A DNA stretch of 64,000 nt, from NCBI RefSeq assembly GCF_009938225.1, contig NZ_AP019657.1, forward strand, positions 310,001-374,000, in the 5' to 3' direction. Below, in pieces: positions 8,175-17,915 of this stretch. Both the position numbers and the translations under genes were made by a program. The notes under the pieces were generated by a model. That model searched no databases and was not told the DNA's origin. It worked only from the letters and a program-made list of their open reading frames with translations. Each line of letters begins with the position of its first letter. Within the stretch, counting starts at the first letter, position 1. The stretch comes from Vibrio ponticus. Lineage in GTDB: Bacteria; Pseudomonadota; Gammaproteobacteria; Enterobacterales; Vibrionaceae.

Positions 8175-10262
8175 ATGACTGATTTATCAAAATACAGAAA
8201 CATTGGTATTTTTGCTCACGTAGACGCGGGTAAAACTACCTCTACAGAGCGTATCCTTAAGCTAACTGGTAAAATCCACAAGATCGGTGATACACACGAC
8301 GGTTCAACTACTACTGACTTCATGGAGCAGGAAGCTGAACGTGGTATCACAATCCAGTCTGCAGCTACTACTTGTTTCTGGAACGATCACCGCCTAAACA
8401 TCATCGATACTCCTGGACACGTTGACTTCACAATCGAAGTTTACCGTTCTCTAAAAGTACTTGACGGTGGTATCGGTGTATTCTGTGGTTCAGGTGGTGT
8501 TGAGCCTCAGTCTGAAACTAACTGGCGTTACGCGGACGAGTCTCACGTATCTCGTCTAATCTTCGTTAACAAACTAGACCGTATGGGTGCTGACTTCTTC
8601 AAAGTTGTTGACCAAGTACAAAACGTTCTAGGTGCTACTCCACTAGTTATGACTCTACCAATCGGTATCGAAGATGACTTCTGTGGTGTTGTTGACGTAC
8701 TAAGCCAAAAAGCTTACATCTGGGATGACTCTGGTCTTCCAGAAAACTACTCAGTAGAAGATATCCCTGCTGATCTAGTAGACCAAGCAGCTGAATACCG
8801 TGAAATGCTAATCGAAACTGCTGTTGAGCAAGACGATGAGCTAATGATGGCTTACATGGAAGGTGAAGAGCCTTCTCTAGAAGACATCAAGCGTTGTATC
8901 CGTAAAGGTACACGTGACCTAGCATTCTTCCCAACTTACTGTGGTTCAGCGTACAAGAACAAAGGTATCCAACTTATTCTTGACGCAGTAGTTGACTACC
9001 TACCTTCTCCAACAGAAGTAGATCCTCAACCACTAACTAACCCAGACACTGGTGAAGCAACTGGCGAATTCGCAACTGTATCTGCAGATGAGCCACTAAA
9101 AGCGCTTGCGTTCAAGATCATGGACGACCGCTTTGGTGCACTAACGTTCATCCGTATCTACGCTGGTAAGATGAAGAAGGGTGACACTATCCTTAACTCA
9201 GCTACTGGTAAAACTGAGCGTATCGGCCGTATGGTTGAGATGCACGCGAACGACCGTAACGAGATCGATTCAGCACAAGCTGGTGACATCATCGCAGTTG
9301 TTGGTATGAAGAACGTGAAGACTGGTCACACTCTATGTGATCCTAAGCACGAAGTTACTCTTGAGCCAATGATCTTCCCAGAACCAGTAATCTCTATCGC
9401 TGTTAAGCCTAAAGATAAGAACGGTTCTGAGAAAATGGGTATCGCGATCGGTAAAATGGTTGCAGAAGATCCATCATTCCAAGTTGAAACTGACGAAGAT
9501 TCAGGCGAAACCATCCTTAAAGGTATGGGCGAACTTCACCTAGACATCAAAGTTGATATCCTGAAGCGTACTTACGGCGTTGAGCTAGAAGTAGGTGCTC
9601 CACAGGTTGCTTACCGTGAAACTATCACTCAAGCAATTGAAGATAGCTACACGCATAAGAAACAGTCTGGTGGTTCAGGTCAGTTCGGTAAGATCGACTA
9701 CCGCATCCGCCCAGGGGAGCAAGGTTCAGGCTTCACGTTCAAGTCAACAGTTGTTGGTGGTAACGTACCTAAAGAATTCTGGCCTGCAGTTGAGAAAGGT
9801 TTTGCTAGCATGATGGACCACGGTGTTCTAGCTGGCTTCCCAACTCTAGACGTAGAAGTTGAACTATTCGACGGTGGTTTCCACGCAGTTGACTCTTCAG
9901 CTATCGCTTACGAAATCGCTGCTAAAGGCGCATTCCGTCAGTCTATGCCTAAAGCTGGCGCGCAACTTCTTGAGCCAATCATGAAAGTTGACGTGTTCAC
10001 TCCAGAAGACCACGTTGGTGACGTAATCGGTGACCTTAACCGTCGTCGCGGTATGATCAAAGATCAACAAGCTGGTACTACTGGCGTACGTATCAAGGGT
10101 GATGTACCTCTATCAGAAATGTTTGGTTACATCGGTACTCTACGTACTATGACTTCTGGCCGTGGTCAGTTCTCTATGGAATTCTCTCACTACAACCCAT
10201 GTCCAAACAACGTGGCGGAGCAAGTGATTGCAGAAGTTAAAGAGCGTAACGCTAAGAAGTAA
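8175..10262 (+). CDS. fusA2: Elongation factor G, second chromosomal type (EF-G2)
   Basis: A protein of 695 residues, the full EF-G length. The GTPase domain shows AHVDAGKTT (G1), DTPGHVDFT (G3) and [10 protein letters not shown] (G4). Domains II to V follow through to KERNAKK. EF-G drives ribosome translocation and, with RRF, ribosome recycling. It is not inside an rpsL-rpsG-tuf operon here. The gene stands alone next to radA, which is where vibrios keep their second EF-G copy. Codon use is strongly biased (CTA for Leu, GGT for Gly), pointing to high expression. Which of translocation or recycling this paralogue does cannot be told from sequence alone. Confidence 0.93.
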   Translation: MTDLSKYRNIGIFAHVDAGKTTSTERILKLTGKIHKIGDTHDGSTTTDFMEQEAERGITIQSAATTCFWNDHRLNIIDTPGHVDFTIEVYRSLKVLDGGIGVFCGSGGVEPQSETNWRYADESHVSRLIFVNKLDRMGADFFKVVDQVQNVLGATPLVMTLPIGIEDDFCGVVDVLSQKAYIWDDSGLPENYSVEDIPADLVDQAAEYREMLIETAVEQDDELMMAYMEGEEPSLEDIKRCIRKGTRDLAFFPTYCGSAYKNKGIQLILDAVVDYLPSPTEVDPQPLTNPDTGEATGEFATVSADEPLKALAFKIMDDRFGALTFIRIYAGKMKKGDTILNSATGKTERIGRMVEMHANDRNEIDSAQAGDIIAVVGMKNVKTGHTLCDPKHEVTLEPMIFPEPVISIAVKPKDKNGSEKMGIAIGKMVAEDPSFQVETDEDSGETILKGMGELHLDIKVDILKRTYGVELEVGAPQVAYRETITQAIEDSYTHKKQSGGSGQFGKIDYRIRPGEQGSGFTFKSTVVGGNVPKEFWPAVEKGFASMMDHGVLAGFPTLDVEVELFDGGFHAVDSSAIAYEIAAKGAFRQSMPKAGAQLLEPIMKVDVFTPEDHVGDVIGDLNRRRGMIKDQQAGTTGVRIKGDVPLSEMFGYIGTLRTMTSGRGQFSMEFSHYNPCPNNVAEQVIAEVKERNAKK

Positions 10263-10286
10263 TTCTTAAGTTAATAGCTTGAATAG

Positions 10287-10314
10287 AAAGCCTCGCGGAT
10301 GCGAGGCTTTTTTT
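10287..10314 (+). terminator. fusA2 terminator
   Basis: AAAGCCTCGC / GCGAGGCTTT with a 4-base loop and a run of seven T, 25 bases after the stop. Confidence 0.9.
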
Positions 10315-10343
10315 ATGCGGGTAGAAACTGCAAATGGAGGCGA

Positions 10344-10997
10344 TTAAGCCATCACTCCGTGTTGATTGATTTCATTTTTAAGCCAAGTGGTGAAGGCGTT
10401 GATGCGTTCACGGCGAGCTGATTCATCTAGGGTGAAAAGGTGGAATTGAATACCTGGCGAAAGAGGCAGATCAAAAGGCTTCACAAGTAGCCCGCGCTCG
10501 ATAAAATCGGCGGTGATAGAGTCACTAGCCAAACACGCACCGTGCCCTGCGATGACCGCGCTCATTGCCACATCGACTTCACCGTGTTGGATATCCAGCG
10601 CCTCGCAAGTTGTGATAATGCGGATTGGAATTCCGGGATACATCAGTGAGAACTTCCACAATCTTGGCAGTAACCAACGAGAAGCAAATGAAGGCGGCAC
10701 ACTGACTTTAAGCAAACCTTCCAGAGGTTCATTTTGAATCTTATTCAGACCTGATAGAACTTGTTCAAAACCTTTCGATACATGGCAAAGTAGTGTCTCA
10801 CCCTTAGCGGTCAGTGCCATATGACGACCTTTACGCACAAACAACTTACAGGCTAAATCCTCTTCAAGGCGACGGATTGTTTGACTCACAGCGGCTTGGC
10901 TTACACACAGCTCATCAGCGGCTTTGCTGTAGCTTTGATAACGCGCGGCGACTTCAAAGTAACGCAGTGCGGCAAGGTAACGTAATCGCTTATCCAT
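10344..10997 (-). CDS. LysR-family regulator with shortened effector domain
   Basis: The N-terminal winged helix is complete (YFEVAARYQSYSKAADELCV then AAVSQTIRRLEEDL), of the GcvA-like kind. The effector half is not: about residue 146 of this frame, where the family continues with some 75 residues of the two-lobed ligand domain, the sequence jumps from GEVDVAM directly to AVIAGHGACLASD, a motif from near the end of that domain. Total length is about 217 instead of about 295. An in-frame internal deletion is the simplest explanation, so the protein may bind DNA but not its ligand. Start: ATG 10997 is preferred (GAGAG just upstream); GTG 11006 is an in-frame alternative. The gene could be decaying. 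Confidence 0.75.
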   Translation of the reverse strand: MDKRLRYLAALRYFEVAARYQSYSKAADELCVSQAAVSQTIRRLEEDLACKLFVRKGRHMALTAKGETLLCHVSKGFEQVLSGLNKIQNEPLEGLLKVSVPPSFASRWLLPRLWKFSLMYPGIPIRIITTCEALDIQHGEVDVAMSAVIAGHGACLASDSITADFIERGLLVKPFDLPLSPGIQFHLFTLDESARRERINAFTTWLKNEINQHGVMA

Positions 10998-11006
10998 AAC
11001 TCTCAC

Positions 11007-11324
11007 TTATACCTTTTGTAAGAAATGGTGGTTGGTTAAAACTCGACTGGGTTTCCATAATACCCAGTAAGGAAGGGAGAAAAAGAGAGAACAGGATGTT
11101 ACTTGCGTTGCATGTGGATTTTAAGATCGAGCTTAAACTGTCGAAAATAGGCAAGAAAATTCACTTTAAATGGGGATTTGGTACCAATAGAACTGAACTA
11201 CCAAGTATGCTCACACCTCATTTGCAAAAGGATTTGGGACTTATTGAAAATCAGCCAGAAAGGCCAAATTATCTTAGATATTGGTAGCTTTATTATAACT
11301 GTAAGTGATGGTTTGATTGCACTA
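11007..11324. other. Intergenic region without a recognisable gene
   Basis: Holds the upstream region of the shortened LysR gene. A few short open frames are present, but none has a ribosome site or a recognisable product. Nothing else is seen. Confidence 0.5.
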
Positions 11325-11350
11325 ATAAAAAAGGGCGCAGAGCGCCCTTT
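11325..11350 (-). terminator. Terminator of the acyl-CoA ligase gene
   Basis: AAAGGGCGC / GCGCCCTTT with a 3-base loop. On the - strand it is followed by a T run (A run at 11327-11332 on +), 18 bases after the ligase stop. Confidence 0.85.
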
Positions 11351-11367
11351 GGGTTCGACATAAATAT

Positions 11368-13056
11368 TTATTCTTCCCAAACTACCAACTTGCCTTTTGG
11401 CCAGTTGGCACCAACATCGTGGTACTGTTTTTCCAACACATGACGTTTGATTTTGAGGGTTGGAGTTAGAATACCGTTTTCGATGCTCCATGGGTCTTTG
11501 ATCATCAGCACGCCTTTGATCTGCTCATGGGATTCGAGATCTTGATTCATGCGTTTGATAACCCGCTCTGTGGTACGCTCATAACGCTCGCGATCGAAGT
11601 TGGGGAAATCATGTGGTACCACTAAAAGTACCGGTGCTGGCAGACCAGAGCCAATCAAACACATCATTTCTACGCGACTGTATTCAAACAGTTTTTTCTC
11701 AATCGGTACCGGAGCAACGAACTTACCTTTAGCGGTTTTAAAGGTGTCCTTTTTGCGTCCTTGAATGGTGAGATAGCCTTCAGAATCGAGGAAGCCGATA
11801 TCGCCGGTGTGTAACCAACCTTGGTCATCGAAGGTTTCTTGGGTCGCCTCATCATTTTTGTAGTAGCCTGAGAACAAACCTTTACCGCGTACCATGATCT
11901 CTTCATCATCAGCAATTTTTAGCTCGATACCTGGTCCGGCATTACCCACGGTACCGATTTTATCGGCACGGAATGGGTAATTCAGAGTGCTGTAAGCAAA
12001 TGACTCGGTCATGCCCCAAGCCTCAGTGATGTTGAGACCGACACTGTGGTACCACTCGAGCAAAGCTGGTGAGACAGGCGCTGAGCCACAGCCCAGTACG
12101 CGAGCTTGATCAAGCCCCAGACCATCGGCGAGCTTTTTCTTAATTAATGAGTTCACAAATGGGATCTTAAGTAAGAAATTGAGCTTTTTCTGCGGTAGCT
12201 TATCTTGGATACGTTGTTGGAACAGCGTCCATAAGCGTGGAACTGAGATAAATAGTGTTGGGCGTTGCATTTTCACATCTTCGATAAAGGTATCGAGGGA
12301 CTCAGGAAATGCAGTCTGTACGCCACCCATAATTGATGAGCCAAAGATATAGACGCGCTCTGTAATGTGGGCGAGCGGAAGATAGGAGAACAGGCGATCT
12401 TGCTCTTCAATACCGATATGATTGATTAATTGCTGTGCTGACCATGAAAATGCACCATAGGTGAGCATTGCCCCTTTCGGCAAGCCTGATGTGCCAGAAG
12501 TGTAAACAATCGACATTAACTTATCGTCGTAATGAATTGGGCGCTCTTCACTTGGCTTGGCGTCTTTAATCAGTGCTTCAAACTGATACTGACAATTACT
12601 TGGTGCGCTGTCATAAGCAAGGCTGATGGTGATGAGATCATCCAGTTTTTCGATGATTTGTTCGGTCGCGGCTGCATCATCCAACTTACCACCAATGAGA
12701 ACTTTACTGCCACTGTGAGTAACACAGTGCTCAATAGTTTCGGCACCGGCAGTAGGGAACACCGGAACACTGACGTAGTCACCCAGCATCATGGCAATAT
12801 CACAAATAAACCATTCGGCGCAGTTTTTCGAGATCAGTGCTATTTTGTCACCGGGCTGAATGCCTAAGTTACGTAGTGCCGTGACTAAGCGTAGTGCTTT
12901 ATCAGCAACTTCAGCGTAGGTGTATTCGACAAACTGGCGATTAATGATTTGCTTGAGATAGATTTCATTAGGGCGTTCCGCTGCCCATTTTAAAATCATC
13001 TCATTCGGTGGTGGTAAGGTGCATCCTTTTATTTTCAACTCGTGCGGCTGATTCAT
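11368..13056 (-). CDS. AMP-forming acyl-CoA ligase (long-chain fatty acid type)
   Basis: A protein of 562 residues of the ANL adenylating superfamily. The P-loop motif YTSGTSGLPKGAML, the GWLHTGDIG motif and the C-terminal lysine region TPTLKIKR are present, so it should activate a carboxylic acid to acyl-AMP and then acyl-CoA. The general pattern (AEWFICDIAMMLGDYVSVPV, YLPLAHITERV) is that of long-chain fatty acyl-CoA synthetases, the group that in V. cholerae also lies near fusA2 and radA. It is monocistronic, with ribosome site CAGGGAG before ATG 13056 and its own terminator. The exact chain length is unknown, so no fad symbol is given. Confidence 0.88.
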   Translation of the reverse strand: MNQPHELKIKGCTLPPPNEMILKWAAERPNEIYLKQIINRQFVEYTYAEVADKALRLVTALRNLGIQPGDKIALISKNCAEWFICDIAMMLGDYVSVPVFPTAGAETIEHCVTHSGSKVLIGGKLDDAAATEQIIEKLDDLITISLAYDSAPSNCQYQFEALIKDAKPSEERPIHYDDKLMSIVYTSGTSGLPKGAMLTYGAFSWSAQQLINHIGIEEQDRLFSYLPLAHITERVYIFGSSIMGGVQTAFPESLDTFIEDVKMQRPTLFISVPRLWTLFQQRIQDKLPQKKLNFLLKIPFVNSLIKKKLADGLGLDQARVLGCGSAPVSPALLEWYHSVGLNITEAWGMTESFAYSTLNYPFRADKIGTVGNAGPGIELKIADDEEIMVRGKGLFSGYYKNDEATQETFDDQGWLHTGDIGFLDSEGYLTIQGRKKDTFKTAKGKFVAPVPIEKKLFEYSRVEMMCLIGSGLPAPVLLVVPHDFPNFDRERYERTTERVIKRMNQDLESHEQIKGVLMIKDPWSIENGILTPTLKIKRHVLEKQYHDVGANWPKGKLVVWEE

Positions 13057-13313
13057 TGGTTAACTCCCTGTTATTTATGATGCTCCCTCTGGATTTGATA
13101 CTCACCACACAGTAGAGAGCAAACCGCGCGTGCAACGTTACCAACTCAGAAGGAAATGTTTTTTGTTAACACAATGTTAACCTTAGCATGTTGAAGTGTG
13201 TATTGGGAAGCATAAGGCGATCAAGATCTCTTTAAACTGATTGAGTGATCACGAGTCAGTGATTGGCGGGGGGCAGCTGAATTGAGTTTAGTCGATTGGT
13301 TCGACTTACAGTA

Positions 13314-13344
13314 AACAACAGCCGTACTTAGCACGGCTGTTGTT
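13314..13344 (-). terminator. Hairpin after chrA
   Basis: Perfect 12-base arms AACAACAGCCGT / ACGGCTGTTGTT, 12 bases after the chrA stop. The T-rich tail is weak. The preceding stretch from 13057, upstream of the ligase gene, holds nothing else I can name. Confidence 0.7.
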
Positions 13345-13355
13345 ATTAGAGGTAA

Positions 13356-14498
13356 TCAAATCATTCCCATGCCAAGACCCGCAAGGATAAAGGTAATCAC
13401 CATCCAGATAATTGGTAGTTTTAGCTGTTTCATTAAATAGAAGCCCACTAGCACTAACGCGAGATCAATAGGATTGAATACCGCACTAGTAAATACAGGT
13501 TGGTACAAAGCGGATACTAGTAACCCCACCACAGCAGCATTCACTCCGCTTACTGCGCCAGCCACTTGTGGTTTTTGTGCCAGTGACTGCCAGTTTTTTA
13601 GTACGCCAAGTAGTAACAAGAAACCAGGTAAGAACACTGCAATCGTGGCAACTAAAGCGCCAGTAATTGGTGCGTTTGGCTGCAGCTCGTAGCCAATGTA
13701 TGTTGCAAAGGTAAACATGGGACCTGGTACGGCTTGTGCCGCAGCATAACCAGTTAAGAAAGCATCTTGGCTGAGCTGATCACCAACGATGTTTTGTAGT
13801 AGTGGCAGTACTACATGACCGCCGCCAAACACTAAGCTGCCCGCTTGGAAGAAGTCGTTAAACAGACCAAGGGTTGGTGCTAAATGGGCGATAAATGGCA
13901 GACCCAACAGGATTACAGCAAATAGCGCCAATGGCAGGATACTCGGTGTAAACGGTTTTGGTTCAGCAGGGGCATCACCTTTGAGATATTTCGCGCCAAT
14001 CAGTGCCGCAATCACGAGCAAGATCATTTGGGTGGCAATGCTTGGCATCGTCAGCAATGCGATAGCAGTAACCAAACATAAGCTTACTGAAAGGGTGTTT
14101 TTGCAGAAATTTTTGTACATTCCCCATGTTGCGTCAGCGACCACTACCACAGCTAGCAATTTCAAACCATGGACGATACTTTGAAATGCTGTGGTCTCAG
14201 TGAGTTGGCTAGATACTACCGCGAGCAATACCATGATGAGCACGGAAGGGAGAGTAAAACCGATGAATGCCGCGCAAGCTCCAGCTGGTCCGCCTTGCTT
14301 ATAACCAAGCGCAAAGCCAACTTGGCTTGACCCTGGACCAGGCAAGAATTGGCTCAGTGCCACGATTTGTGCGTATTCGCTGTCGTCTAACCATTTGAGT
14401 TTTTCAACAAAGGTTTGGCGAAAGTAACCAATGTGAGCCGCTGGTCCGCCAAAGCTTATCCAACCAAGCCAGAAAAAGGTTTTAAAGATTGTGAGCAT
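13356..14498 (-). CDS. chrA: Chromate transporter family protein ChrA
   Basis: An inner-membrane protein of 380 residues with two tandem CHR domains, the long form. The first begins FFWLGWISFGGPAAHIGYF with LSQFLPGPGSSQVGFALGY. The second has GSLVFGGGHVVLPLL and AAQAVPGPMFTFATYIGY. ChrA proteins export chromate, giving resistance; many genomic copies have unknown physiological substrates. The start is put at ATG 14498 because AGAAGGAAA lies 7 bases upstream; the in-frame ATG 14522 has no such site. It is divergent from a LysR gene 116 bases away, which probably regulates it. Confidence 0.9.
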   Translation of the reverse strand: MLTIFKTFFWLGWISFGGPAAHIGYFRQTFVEKLKWLDDSEYAQIVALSQFLPGPGSSQVGFALGYKQGGPAGACAAFIGFTLPSVLIMVLLAVVSSQLTETTAFQSIVHGLKLLAVVVVADATWGMYKNFCKNTLSVSLCLVTAIALLTMPSIATQMILLVIAALIGAKYLKGDAPAEPKPFTPSILPLALFAVILLGLPFIAHLAPTLGLFNDFFQAGSLVFGGGHVVLPLLQNIVGDQLSQDAFLTGYAAAQAVPGPMFTFATYIGYELQPNAPITGALVATIAVFLPGFLLLLGVLKNWQSLAQKPQVAGAVSGVNAAVVGLLVSALYQPVFTSAVFNPIDLALVLVGFYLMKQLKLPIIWMVITFILAGLGMGMI

Positions 14499-14614
14499 GT
14501 GAGCATTTCCTTCTAAATTCATTACTGCTCGTTACTGCATCTAGAATAAAAAAAATAGTATGATGACTCAAATTGATAGTTTTAATTTCATCTATGAATC
14601 AAATGGGATGAGAA

Positions 14615-15538
14615 ATGCCAAGCGCAGAAGATTTACAATGGCGAAATATTGATTTGAATTTGTTGGTGACATTTTCTTATCTCTACCGCTACCGCAGTGT
14701 CAGTACCGCCGCAGACAAAAGCTTTGTTAGCCAATCGGCAATGAGCCACAGTTTAGCTCGCTTGCGCCAGTTGTTTGATGACCCGTTATTTGTGCGCAAG
14801 GGGCATAAAATGGAACCGACCGAGCATGCACATCACATAGCACCTATTGTTACTCAATTGCTCGACTCAATTACTCACAACCTACTGACGAAAGAACATT
14901 TTTCGCCGCAGAAATATTCAGGTGTGTGCCGAATTGGTTTGACTGATTACGCTGAGTTTATTTTTGCGCCTGTGATTTATGACCAAATTCGCCAGCAAGC
15001 GCCAAGTGCACAAATCAGCTTTATTAATGTTAATCGCAGTAACTATGTCACCTTAACAGAGCAAGAGAAGCTGGATGTGGTGATCGGCAGTATGCCGATT
15101 CTAGATGATGAGTTTGAAAGTCAGTTTCTCTATACCGAAAAGCATGTCTGTTTGGCTGATAGTCATACTCTGGGGCTAGCGGGGGAGTTAAGCTTAGAGA
15201 CCTTTGCGGGCATTGAGCAGGCGCTGGTTAGCCCGGATGGTAGTCTTGCAACACAGGTGGATAAGAAGTTAGCTGAGCATGGTTTGACGCGCAGAGTGAC
15301 GGTGGCTTCTCGCAACTTTCTCACCGTGCGAAGTTTGCTCAAACAGCGCCGCTTAATTGCGATTGTGCCGGAAAGAATGGCGAAAGCAGAGGGTTTTGAT
15401 GACAGCCTAACGACCTTTATCCCACCAGTGCCGGTTGCAGACTTTGATATTGCGATGTTGTGGCATTCTAGCCGAGCGGGAGAGGAAAAGAATATTTGGT
15501 TGAGGGCGTTAGTTCAAGACGTCATTGTTGCGAGTTAG
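14615..15538 (+). CDS. LysR-family regulator, divergent from chrA
   Basis: A full-length LysR protein of 307 residues. The helix-turn-helix region is near residues 25-60 (SVSTAADKSFVSQSAMSHSLARL), followed by DDPLFVRKGHKMEPT of the NodD/LeuO-like branch. The effector domain is intact (VCRIGLTDYAEFIFAP near residue 105, SLLKQRRLIAIVPE near 250). The divergent position suggests it controls chrA from the shared 116-base region. That region is AT-rich; I see no clear T-N11-A operator. Effector unknown. Confidence 0.85.
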   Translation: MPSAEDLQWRNIDLNLLVTFSYLYRYRSVSTAADKSFVSQSAMSHSLARLRQLFDDPLFVRKGHKMEPTEHAHHIAPIVTQLLDSITHNLLTKEHFSPQKYSGVCRIGLTDYAEFIFAPVIYDQIRQQAPSAQISFINVNRSNYVTLTEQEKLDVVIGSMPILDDEFESQFLYTEKHVCLADSHTLGLAGELSLETFAGIEQALVSPDGSLATQVDKKLAEHGLTRRVTVASRNFLTVRSLLKQRRLIAIVPERMAKAEGFDDSLTTFIPPVPVADFDIAMLWHSSRAGEEKNIWLRALVQDVIVAS

Positions 15539-15551
15539 TGGTGGAAAAATC

Positions 15552-15593
15552 CGCGCTATCCTTATCATCCAAAATGGCAAGTTTGATAGCGCG
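15552..15593. terminator. Hairpin between convergent genes
   Basis: CGCGCTATC / GATAGCGCG arms 24 bases apart, between the convergent LysR and membrane-protein genes. No T run follows, so terminator function is uncertain. Confidence 0.4.
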
Positions 15594-15606
15594 AATAGTT
15601 TTGAGC

Positions 15607-16278
15607 TTAGTGAGCTTTTTGCTTGCGGAAGCCGCGCATAATCTTGAATGATGAGAAGGCGATAATGCAGTAGGCTAACAGCTCTGTACCTTCTTCAGCG
15701 ATGTTTTTCACGTCACGAATGTAGTGCTCTTGCATGACACCTTTCCAGAAATCACCCATACCAAACAGACGTGAGTATACCAGCAGCAAAACCACGCCAA
15801 GAATCAACATGTTCATATAGTTGCTACTTAAAATCACAGCCATTTGATCAAGCGTTTGTTTACCGTTTTTAAATGCATAAAAAAGAGCAGAAAAAGTAAC
15901 GAACAGCGCTGGGTAAACCCAAGAACCGTGGGCAATATGATCAAGGAAACCGTCATTTTCACGGATTAACATAACCAAGAAAAATGAGCCGATAAGCACA
16001 GCAGCATGCTTTAGTTGAGGCTTGGTTTTCGCTAAGTAGTAGAATGAGCTAGCAGAAATTATGAGCATAATTTGCTCCATAAATTCTGTTACTGACTCCT
16101 CGCCTAAGGTATTTCCAAGGACAACATAATCAATGCGCAATGCAAGATTTACCAGTGCACAGAACGCGACAGCAATTAGAAAGTTTAAGCCAGACTTTAA
16201 GATTGCGTGTGATGTTGAAGGAGTAAGTGAATAATCGTTTTCGATTTTTTTTTCGTTAGAATATGTGGTTGTTTTCAT
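15607..16278 (-). CDS. Integral membrane protein of unknown function
   Basis: A protein of about 223 residues with six probable membrane spans. Acidic residues sit in or beside the spans (ENDGFLD, and EEGTELLAYCIIAF in the last span). I do not recognise the family. Start: ATG 16278 is chosen over a TTG at 16311; neither has a strong ribosome site. It is monocistronic, followed by a hairpin and preceded by 150 bases without features. The KIMRGFRKQK tail suggests a cytoplasmic C-terminus. Confidence that it is a real gene is high from the consistent hydrophobic pattern, but function is open. Confidence 0.75.
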   Translation of the reverse strand: MKTTTYSNEKKIENDYSLTPSTSHAILKSGLNFLIAVAFCALVNLALRIDYVVLGNTLGEESVTEFMEQIMLIISASSFYYLAKTKPQLKHAAVLIGSFFLVMLIRENDGFLDHIAHGSWVYPALFVTFSALFYAFKNGKQTLDQMAVILSSNYMNMLILGVVLLLVYSRLFGMGDFWKGVMQEHYIRDVKNIAEEGTELLAYCIIAFSSFKIMRGFRKQKAH

Positions 16279-16425
16279 AGCAGCAGCACCCAATAAAATG
16301 GAGACCCACAATGATCGATTATTTTAATGACAGTATTGTCAGGGGAATGTCATGAATCGAACGCTGTACAATTGATAGACATCACCCTTTTTCATATGAT
16401 GAGAAACAGCATCTACACTGCTTGA

Positions 16426-17769
16426 TCAGGTTAGCTGATAGCGTGTCCAGACTTTACTGCGCCAGCGTTTCGCCATGATCACACCGCGGAACCATTCATC
16501 CATGGCAATTGCCATCCATGCGCCGAAAACACCATAGCCCCAATGTACCCCAAGTAGATAACTGAAAACCACGCCAAGTCCCCACATGCTGACAATGCCC
16601 ATTTTGACTGGGAACTGAATGTCACCCGCCGCTTTAAGCGCAGAGATAAAGATCAGGTTAAAGACACGCCCTGCTTCAAGAAGAATTGAACCTGCGATTA
16701 AGCTAGCCGTTAAGGCGGCAATCTCTGGCTGATCGGTAAATAGCGGTATGATCATATCGCTACACAGGAAGGTGGTGATGGTGACGATGTTGGTAACAAT
16801 AAAACCGACAACAAAGTATTTTTGCACTCTCATCAAAATAGAATCTATCCAGCCACGTCCTATAAAGTAGCCCGCTTGAATTTGGCTGCCTTGCCCAACC
16901 GCAAGGGCAAAAGCAAAAGAGACGCGGGCAATGTTTTGTGCGTAAGTAAAGGCGGCCAGTGAGGCTGTGCCCATCTGCACCACAAAATAGATGATGGTTA
17001 ACTGCGCGAGATTGTAGGACAGCATCTCACCCGCGTTCATCATGCCAATGCGCACGATACGTTGGTAAATCACTTTAGGAATAGCGCGCCACTCGGCAAA
17101 AGGTAGCGCAATTTCGGTGTTACGTAGCTTATAGCACAGCATCAGAGTACTGATCACTTGGCTGATAACCGTGGATATAGCCACGCCTTGTACGCCATAC
17201 ACAGGTAAACCAAAAGGTTGATAAAGTGCGACGTAGTTACCGGCAATGTTAAGTACGCCGGCGATTAAGTTAATCACCATTGGGGCTCGCGAGTAGCCAT
17301 GACTGCGCAGTATTGTAGTGAGGACAATACCCATGGTGACGTTAAAGGTCATTGAGCCACTGATCAGTAGATACTCTTGTGCGTAGTTTTGTACTTGCAG
17401 CTCTAAACCGTAGTAAGGCAGTAAATAGTAAGCGGCACTAACAGCAAACAGGCTGAGGAAAACGCCAACCATAGCCGACATGATGATACTCGCAATCGCA
17501 ACATGCGAGGATTCGGTATGGCGATCAGAACCATTGTACTGCGCAATTAAAATACCGGTACCACTACTCACCATTGATGAAATAATGATAAGGAAAAATG
17601 AGATTTGAGTGATCACACCTACCGCCGATACGGCTTTATCGGAGTAGCCACTTAACATGAATACGTCACTGGTATTAATTGCTGTACGTAGCATGATTTC
17701 GACAAAAAGTGGCCAAGTAAGCGCGAGGATGCTCATGCGCTTATCAATGGCATTAGGTAGTGATGACAT
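16426..17769 (-). CDS. MATE-family multidrug/Na+ antiporter
   Basis: A protein of 447 residues with twelve hydrophobic spans in two similar halves, the standard MATE layout. It opens with DKRMSILALTWPLFVEIMLRTAINTSDVFML and has the family pattern TSDVFMLSGYSDKAVSAVG. MATE proteins expel cationic drugs using Na+ or H+ gradients. The length equals that recalled for V. parahaemolyticus VmrA, but I cannot confirm orthology, so no symbol is given. It is monocistronic. The gene downstream on the same strand is separated by about 150 bases. Confidence 0.88.
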   Translation of the reverse strand: MSSLPNAIDKRMSILALTWPLFVEIMLRTAINTSDVFMLSGYSDKAVSAVGVITQISFFLIIISSMVSSGTGILIAQYNGSDRHTESSHVAIASIIMSAMVGVFLSLFAVSAAYYLLPYYGLELQVQNYAQEYLLISGSMTFNVTMGIVLTTILRSHGYSRAPMVINLIAGVLNIAGNYVALYQPFGLPVYGVQGVAISTVISQVISTLMLCYKLRNTEIALPFAEWRAIPKVIYQRIVRIGMMNAGEMLSYNLAQLTIIYFVVQMGTASLAAFTYAQNIARVSFAFALAVGQGSQIQAGYFIGRGWIDSILMRVQKYFVVGFIVTNIVTITTFLCSDMIIPLFTDQPEIAALTASLIAGSILLEAGRVFNLIFISALKAAGDIQFPVKMGIVSMWGLGVVFSYLLGVHWGYGVFGAWMAIAMDEWFRGVIMAKRWRSKVWTRYQLT

Positions 17770-17871
17770 TCGGTTTGCTCAGTGGATTAATAGAAATAGC
17801 CATATGAAATGGCGGGCTATTATATCGACGAAAATTTGAGCGTATAGGTTTTTTCTTATTTGATGGTAAAA

Positions 17872-17892
17872 CGACCGCTAATTCAGCGATCG
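17872..17892 (-). terminator. Terminator of the gamma-glutamylcyclotransferase-like gene
   Basis: CGATCGCT / AGCGGTCG arms (- strand) with a 5-base loop and TTTT after. It lies 24 bases past the stop at 17916. Confidence 0.7.
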
Positions 17893-17915
17893 TAGAGAGA
17901 TAAGATTAGCGAGAA

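Noticed and set aside
11096..11363. Short open frames upstream of the shortened LysR gene
   Set aside because: No ribosome sites, low-complexity translations, and one overlaps a terminator.
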